From Albidovulum denitrificans (GTDB taxonomy: Bacteria > Pseudomonadota > Alphaproteobacteria > Rhodobacterales > Rhodobacteraceae): DNA of 64,000 nucleotides. The stretch covers positions 1-64,000 of the forward strand of contig NZ_PVEP01000005.1 of NCBI RefSeq assembly GCF_002973535.1, read 5' to 3'. The translations under genes and the position numbers were made by a program. Positions 59,935 to 64,000 of this stretch are shown piece after piece (position 1 is the first letter of the stretch; each line of letters starts with the position of its first letter). The notes under the pieces are model-generated. The model saw only the letters and a program-made list of their open reading frames with translations, did no database searches and had not been told where the DNA came from.

Positions 59935-60297
59935 ATGCTGCGCTTTCTTCGTATCCTGTTCCTTGCCCTTCTTGGTATCGTGCTTCTGGCCGTCGCCTCG
60001 GCGAACCTTGCGCCGGTGACGCTTCATGCGCTGCCAAAGGACATGGCCGCCGTTCTGGGCCTCGATTACCAGATCGAGCTGCCGCTGTTCGTCGTGATCT
60101 TCGCGGGTATCCTTGCCGGTCTTGGCATCGGGTTCATCTGGGAATGGTTCCGCGAGGCCAAGCATCGCGCGGCGCTTGCCGATCACAAGCGTGAGGCGGG
60201 GCAGTTGCGGCGTGAGGTCAGCAAGCTGCGCACCGAAAGCCGCAAGCCGAACGATGAGGTTCTGGCGCTGCTTGAGGGCGACGGCGCCACGCGCTAA
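59935..60297 (+). CDS. LapA-domain membrane protein
   Basis: 120 residues. Two membrane helices (about 4-24 and 47-70, ending GIGFIWEWFREAKHRA) with a helical cytoplasmic tail match the LapA/DUF1049 family, which in E. coli acts with LapB in lipopolysaccharide assembly. The tail ends in VSKLRTESRKPND. It follows ihfB by nine bases, the order seen in many relatives. Confidence 0.88.
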   Translation: MLRFLRILFLALLGIVLLAVASANLAPVTLHALPKDMAAVLGLDYQIELPLFVVIFAGILAGLGIGFIWEWFREAKHRAALADHKREAGQLRREVSKLRTESRKPNDEVLALLEGDGATR

Positions 60298-60306
60298 ACC
60301 GGCGCG

Positions 60307-60951
60307 ATGGACGTCCGGGTCAAGATCTGTGGATTGCGCGAGACGGCGCATGTCGCCGCGGCGGTCGAGGCCGGGGCGCGCTATGTCGGCTTTGTGTTCT
60401 TCGCGAAATCGCCCCGGAATGTGACGGTCGGGACAGCCGCCCGGCTTGCGGCCACGGTGCCGCCGGGGGTTGCCAAGGTGGCGCTGGTCGTCGATGCCAC
60501 GGATGCGGAGCTGGACGCCATCGTCGCGGCCGTGCCGCTCGACATGCTTCAGCTTCATGGGAACGAAAGCCCCGACAGGGTGGCGGGGATCCGGGCGCGC
60601 TTTGGGCTGCCGGTGATGAAGGCGGTCGGGATTGCCGGGCCTGAGGATGTGGAAAAGATCGCCCTTTACGGCAAGGTCGCCGATCAGATCCTCGTCGATG
60701 CCAAGGCGCCGAAGGGCGCGGCTGTTCCCGGTGGCAACGGGCTTGCCTTCGACTGGACGCTGATCGCGCGGAAATACTGGCCCTGCCCCTGGATGCTGGC
60801 CGGTGGGCTGACGCCCGACAATGTCGCCGAGGCCATCCGCCTGACCGGCGCGCGGCAGGTGGATGTGTCCTCGGGGGTTGAGCTTGCGCCGGGCGTGAAG
60901 GATGCGGGGCTGATCCGCGCCTTCGTCGCGGCGGCGCAGGCGGCCGCATGA
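60307..60951 (+). CDS. trpF: Phosphoribosylanthranilate isomerase
   Basis: 214 residues. TrpF isomerises phosphoribosylanthranilate in tryptophan synthesis. The TIM-barrel markers are KICGLRET (catalytic Cys), [22 protein letters not shown] and the phosphate-binding GGLTPDNV and VDVSSGVE segments. It is nine bases after lapA and overlaps the GNAT gene by four bases. Confidence 0.96.
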   Translation: MDVRVKICGLRETAHVAAAVEAGARYVGFVFFAKSPRNVTVGTAARLAATVPPGVAKVALVVDATDAELDAIVAAVPLDMLQLHGNESPDRVAGIRARFGLPVMKAVGIAGPEDVEKIALYGKVADQILVDAKAPKGAAVPGGNGLAFDWTLIARKYWPCPWMLAGGLTPDNVAEAIRLTGARQVDVSSGVELAPGVKDAGLIRAFVAAAQAAA

Positions 60952-61394
60952 TCCGCTTTCGCGAGGCAACGCGCGCCGATGTCGCGGCGGTGGTCGCGCT
61001 CTTGTCCGATGACGCGCTGGGCGCGCGGCGTGAGGGGACGGAGCTTGACGCCTATCTGGCGGCCTTCGACAGGATGCAGGACGAGGGTGCGAATAGGCTG
61101 ATCGTGGGCGAGGTCGGCGGGCGGATCGTCGCCACCTATCAACTGACCTTCATCTCCGGCCTGTCATTGCGCGCCAGCCGCCGGGCGCAGGTAGAATCGG
61201 TGCGTGTCGCCTCGGACCGGCGCGGGCAGGGGCTTGGCGCCGCGATGTTCGCCGATGCCGAGGCCCGCGCCCGCGCGGCGGGGTGTCGGCTGATGCAGTT
61301 GACGATGAACGCGACCCGCACCGATGCGAGGCGGTTTTACGAACGGCTCGGCTTTACCGCGTCGCATATAGGCTTTAAACGCGATCTGTCCTGA
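60948..61394 (+). CDS. GNAT-family N-acetyltransferase
   Basis: 148 residues. The acetyl-CoA motif [20 protein letters not shown] (Q/RxxGxG/A) and the C-terminal [18 protein letters not shown] are typical of GNAT enzymes. The substrate is unknown; its place between trpF and trpB with a four-base overlap of trpF suggests cotranscription, not a tryptophan role. GAGAGGAGG follows and drives trpB. Confidence 0.88.
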   Translation: MIRFREATRADVAAVVALLSDDALGARREGTELDAYLAAFDRMQDEGANRLIVGEVGGRIVATYQLTFISGLSLRASRRAQVESVRVASDRRGQGLGAAMFADAEARARAAGCRLMQLTMNATRTDARRFYERLGFTASHIGFKRDLS

Positions 61395-61406
61395 GAGGAG
61401 GCGATC

Positions 61407-62639
61407 ATGGCCGACGACCTGTTCAACAGCTTCATGAACGGACCCGACGAACGCGGCCGCTTCGGCGATTTCGGCGGGCGCTTCGTGTCGGAAACGCTGA
61501 TGCCGCTGATCCTCGACCTTGAGGCGGAATATGAGAAGGCCAAGACGGATGACACCTTCTGGGCCGAGATGGACTGGCTCTGGAAGCATTATGTCGGCCG
61601 CCCCTCGCCGCTTTACTTCGCGGAACGGCTGACCGATCACCTTGGCGGCGCCAAGATCTACATGAAGCGGGATGAGCTGAACCATACCGGCGCGCACAAG
61701 ATCAACAACGTGCTGGGCCAGATCATCCTGGCCCGCCGCATGGGCAAGACCCGGATCATCGCCGAAACCGGCGCCGGCCAGCATGGCGTGGCGACGGCGA
61801 CGGTCTGCGCCAAGTTCGGGTTGAAGTGCATCGTCTACATGGGCGCGCATGATGTGGAACGGCAGGCGCCGAACGTCTTCCGCATGCGCCTTCTGGGGGC
61901 CGAGGTGGTGCCGGTGACGTCGGGGCGCGGCACGCTGAAGGACGCGATGAACGACGCGCTGCGCGACTGGGTCACCAATGTGCGTGACACGTTCTATTGC
62001 ATCGGGACGGTCGCGGGGCCGCATCCCTATCCGGCGATGGTCCGCGATTTCCAGTCGATCATCGGCAAGGAAGTGCGCTGGCAACTGGCCGAGCAGGAGG
62101 GCGAGGGCCGCCTGCCGGATACGGTGATTGCCGCGATCGGCGGCGGGTCGAACGCGATGGGGCTGTTCTTCCCGTTCCTTGATGATCCGTCGGTTCGGAT
62201 CATCGGCGTGGAGGCCGGCGGCAAGGGCGTGGATGAGAAGATGGAGCATTGCGCCTCTCTCACCGGCGGGCGTCCGGGTGTGCTGCATGGCAACCGGACC
62301 TATCTCTTGCAGGACGATGACGGGCAGATCCTTGAAGGGTTCTCGATCTCGGCGGGGCTCGACTATCCCGGTATCGGCCCGGAACATGCCTGGCTGCATG
62401 AGACGGGGCGTGCTGAGTATGTCGCGATCACAGACAAGGAGGCGCTTGGGGCGTTCCAGCTGTCCTGTGCGCTGGAAGGCATCATCCCGGCGCTGGAGCC
62501 GTCCCATGCGCTGGCCCATGTGATGAAGATCGCGCCGGAATTGCCGCGCGACCATATCATCGTGATGAACATGTGCGGCCGGGGCGACAAGGATATCTTC
62601 GCCGTCGCCAAGCATCTGGGCTTCGATATTCGCACCTGA
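61407..62639 (+). CDS. trpB: Tryptophan synthase subunit beta
   Basis: 410 residues. TrpB joins indole and serine. Lys98 in [10 protein letters not shown] is the PLP lysine; [12 protein letters not shown] and the CGGGSNAMG-equivalent [15 protein letters not shown] bind substrate and phosphate. It is 12 bases after the GNAT gene. trpA does not follow, so tryptophan genes are split, as in other Rhodobacterales. Confidence 0.97.
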   Translation: MADDLFNSFMNGPDERGRFGDFGGRFVSETLMPLILDLEAEYEKAKTDDTFWAEMDWLWKHYVGRPSPLYFAERLTDHLGGAKIYMKRDELNHTGAHKINNVLGQIILARRMGKTRIIAETGAGQHGVATATVCAKFGLKCIVYMGAHDVERQAPNVFRMRLLGAEVVPVTSGRGTLKDAMNDALRDWVTNVRDTFYCIGTVAGPHPYPAMVRDFQSIIGKEVRWQLAEQEGEGRLPDTVIAAIGGGSNAMGLFFPFLDDPSVRIIGVEAGGKGVDEKMEHCASLTGGRPGVLHGNRTYLLQDDDGQILEGFSISAGLDYPGIGPEHAWLHETGRAEYVAITDKEALGAFQLSCALEGIIPALEPSHALAHVMKIAPELPRDHIIVMNMCGRGDKDIFAVAKHLGFDIRT

Positions 62640-62820
62640 CCTCCGCGCGCTGGCGGTGACCGGCCCGATTCGGTGTCTGGCACCGAAAGTTGCCTGCGCA
62701 TGGAAAAATGCGTGCGGCGCGGGTGTTGGTGCGGCCGTGAAGTGCCGATGTGTAAACAATCTTGGCGAAAGGTCGGGCTGACGGCCCCATTGGTGCCGCA
62801 GCGTCGCCAGTAAGTTGCCT

Positions 62821-62861
62821 CATAAACCCCGGTTTATGGCACTGTTCCTTCGGTTTATGGC
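62821..62861. promoter_or_regulatory. Palindrome plus third half-site (operator array)
   Basis: CATAAACC (62821-62828) and GGTTTATG (62831-62838) are a perfect inverted repeat with a two-base centre. CGGTTTATGGC occurs at 62830 and again at 62851, 21 bases (two helical turns) apart. The array is the main feature of the 312-base gap after trpB; the start of the unknown gene lies about 90 bases on. Confidence 0.55.
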
Positions 62862-62951
62862 GCCCGGAAGCGTTTGGATTTCAGCTTGTTAGGCGACGGG
62901 GACCACTCCCCCTGTCCAACCGACCGGACACAAGCAACCGAGGACACGACC

Positions 62952-63278
62952 ATGTTCCATACTGCCAAGGCTTTCGAGACGGGCGCCCCCGCCATCACCG
63001 TCACCGCGACACCGGAGCGGCTGGGTGCCATCGTGCATGAGCAGATGCAGGCCATTTCGGCCGAAGGGTTCTCTGACTTCGACGTGAGGTGGAACGGCTT
63101 CGCCCTGACGATCGAGGCGCGCAACGACGAGAAGATCCTGCGGCGCGATTTCTCTGCCGCCGGGAGCCTGTCGCTTGAGAGGATCACCGAGTCGGGAATC
63201 ACGGTGGAGCGCTTCTTCGGCGCCGACGGGATTGAGCCTTTGCGCGAAAATATCTTCGCGAATTCCGACGATCGTTGA
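62952..63278 (+). CDS. Small protein of unknown function
   Basis: 108 residues, soluble, no signal peptide. MFHTAKAFETGAPAITVTAT leads into a helix (LGAIVHEQMQAISAEG) and a two-block region (FDVRWNGFALTIEARNDEKI, LERITESGITVERFFGADG) that looks alpha/beta. No family recognised. ATG 62952 has GAGGACACGACC upstream. An operator-like array lies about 90 bases before the start. Confidence 0.6.
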   Translation: MFHTAKAFETGAPAITVTATPERLGAIVHEQMQAISAEGFSDFDVRWNGFALTIEARNDEKILRRDFSAAGSLSLERITESGITVERFFGADGIEPLRENIFANSDDR

Positions 63279-63375
63279 TGCCAAGGCAACCGGCACGGGC
63301 GGAATCGCGGATATTCTTGTTCGCCCGTGTGAATGTTGCGAAAGTGCGGATTGGGGGCGTGTGTGTTGAGTAGAC

Positions 63376-63810
63376 ATGAACAGACGCGTTTTCATGCTGT
63401 CCTCTGCGGGGTTCATCGCCCTCGGTCAGGACGCCACCGCAGCCCCGGCTGAAGAGCAGGTCGCCCGCGCGATCGCCGGTCAGGGTTTCCGCATTACCAG
63501 CCGCAAGCGCACCTTCCTTGGCCGGGTGAGGTTCACCGCCGTCCGGGGCAATGTCGAACGTGAGGTTGTCGTCGATCCGTCCTCGGGTGAGGTCCTGCGC
63601 GACTATTCCCGCGCCGAGCGTCGCGCCGTCGGCAAGGATACCAGCCGCGGAAGTTCTTCCGGCGGCGGCGAGCCGGGTGGCGAGAGCGGCGGCGAAAGTG
63701 GGGGGGAGAGCGGCGGCGAATCCGGTGGTGAACCGGGCGGCGAGAGCGGCGGTGAGCGTGGTGGGGAACCCGGCGGTGGCGAACCGTCCCGGTCGGAACC
63801 GCCCAGATGA
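63376..63810 (+). CDS. Secreted PepSY-like protein with Gly/Ser/Glu repeat tail
   Basis: 144 residues. A signal peptide (about 1-22) precedes a PepSY-like module (QGFRITSRKRTFLGRVRF, VVDPSSGEVLRDYSR). The last third is a low-complexity tail of GGES/GGEP units repeated about ten times, encoded by near-identical 12-bp units from about 63661. PepSY domains may inhibit proteases or bind redox partners. It overlaps the next gene by four bases (ATGA). Confidence 0.7.
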   Translation: MNRRVFMLSSAGFIALGQDATAAPAEEQVARAIAGQGFRITSRKRTFLGRVRFTAVRGNVEREVVVDPSSGEVLRDYSRAERRAVGKDTSRGSSSGGGEPGGESGGESGGESGGESGGEPGGESGGERGGEPGGGEPSRSEPPR

Positions 63811-64000
63811 TGCGCGATCTCGTCCTCATCTCGCTCTTGCTGCTGATCCAGCTTGTCTGCGCCTTCTTCTTCGTCGGCCAGACTTTGATGACCTATCTCG
63901 ACATCCAGCACAGCCCGATCAGTTGGGAACTGCATGAGGTTCTTGAGGTCGGCGCCGCGCTTGGCCTTGTCTTCGGCGCGGTTCTGGGCGGCATCGTGCT
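63807..64000 (+). CDS. Membrane protein, N-terminal part (runs off the window)
   Basis: From ATG 63807 (ATGATG; 63810 also possible) the frame stays open to the window end. Two hydrophobic segments appear (LVLISLLLLIQLVCAFFFVG and VGAALGLVFGAVLGG) separated by YLDIQHSPISWELHEV. In relatives such N-termini are found on membrane proteins carrying a C-terminal LuxR-type helix-turn-helix, but that part is not visible here. It is coupled to the repeat-tail gene. Confidence 0.6.
   Translation, partial: MMRDLVLISLLLLIQLVCAFFFVGQTLMTYLDIQHSPISWELHEVLEVGAALGLVFGAVLGGIV

Noticed and set aside
1-64000. CRISPR arrays, prophage, integrases or insertion sequences
   Set aside because: No regularly spaced repeats with spacers, and no transposase, integrase or phage structural gene was found; the repeats seen are short intergenic palindromes or tandem units.

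Overview
The window is a stretch of high-GC chromosome from an alphaproteobacterium, most likely a member of the Rhodobacterales (Rhodobacteraceae/Paracoccaceae). This rests on gene content and order: irr divergent from fabA-fabB-fabI, a SAM/SAH-type riboswitch in front of metK (a class known from Rhodobacterales), a malyl-CoA lyase of the ethylmalonyl-CoA pathway, phaA-phaB, ftsE-ftsX divergent from a zinc-ribbon protein, and aroA/cmk/rpsA/ihfB in order. No phage, transposase, integrase, plasmid or CRISPR gene was seen. Most of the window is ordinary core chromosome with short accessory insertions.

Layout. 1-3.8 kb: the 3' end of tuf, a small ribbon-helix-helix protein, a glyoxalase-type protein, a two-gene GMC dehydrogenase unit, a cupin and tRNA-Trp. 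3.9-12.5 kb: pyruvate kinase, N-formylglutamate amidohydrolase, small conserved proteins, a TrhA-type membrane protein, a D-amino-acid transaminase next to an enolase-superfamily epimerase, malyl-CoA lyase, a Spy-like periplasmic protein under a MerR-type operator candidate, and accA. 12.8-20.2 kb: a minus-strand run (DUF2585, FMN-binding protein, acyltransferase, FtsX, FtsE), the divergent zinc-ribbon protein, and a large TIGR02302-type membrane protein. 20.2-27.5 kb: lysA and argH on the minus strand, separated by a plus-strand TetR-HlyD-ABC export operon that looks inserted; argH is translationally coupled to two tiny lipoproteins. 27.5-37.9 kb: tag, an EAL protein with a changed metal-site residue, phaA-phaB, a DMT transporter, small conserved proteins, a polyprenyl diphosphate synthase and a coupled dehydratase-hydrolase-dehalogenase trio. 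37.9-41.1 kb: unsaturated fatty acid synthesis (fabI, fabB, fabA) and irr. 42.6-49.4 kb: miaB, the phoH-ybeY-corC-lnt run and riboswitch-metK. 49.6-52.3 kb: a membrane-anchored LytTR protein, a lipoprotein and an M48 protease. 52.5-62.7 kb: trmB, aroA, a BchE-like radical SAM gene on the opposite strand, cmk, a frameshifted membrane-protein remnant, rpsA, ihfB, lapA, trpF, a GNAT protein and trpB. The end holds a small unknown gene behind an operator-like array, a secreted Gly/Ser/Glu repeat protein and a truncated membrane protein.

The most unusual signal is a family of four ~93-bp palindromic intergenic elements (about 12738, 17429, 34530 and 52352). Each has an inner perfect or near-perfect hairpin and outer inverted repeats. 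Three of the four sit between convergent genes, and in two of these the element edge supplies the neighbouring gene's stop codon. The fourth copy interrupts a 16-bp tandem repeat. Other points worth checking are the inserted export operon between argH and lysA, the BchE-like gene breaking the aroA-cmk order, a three-half-site operator near 62.8 kb, an 11-bp-period repeat upstream of the malyl-CoA lyase gene, and a class II EPSP synthase with Gly where CP4 has Ala100.
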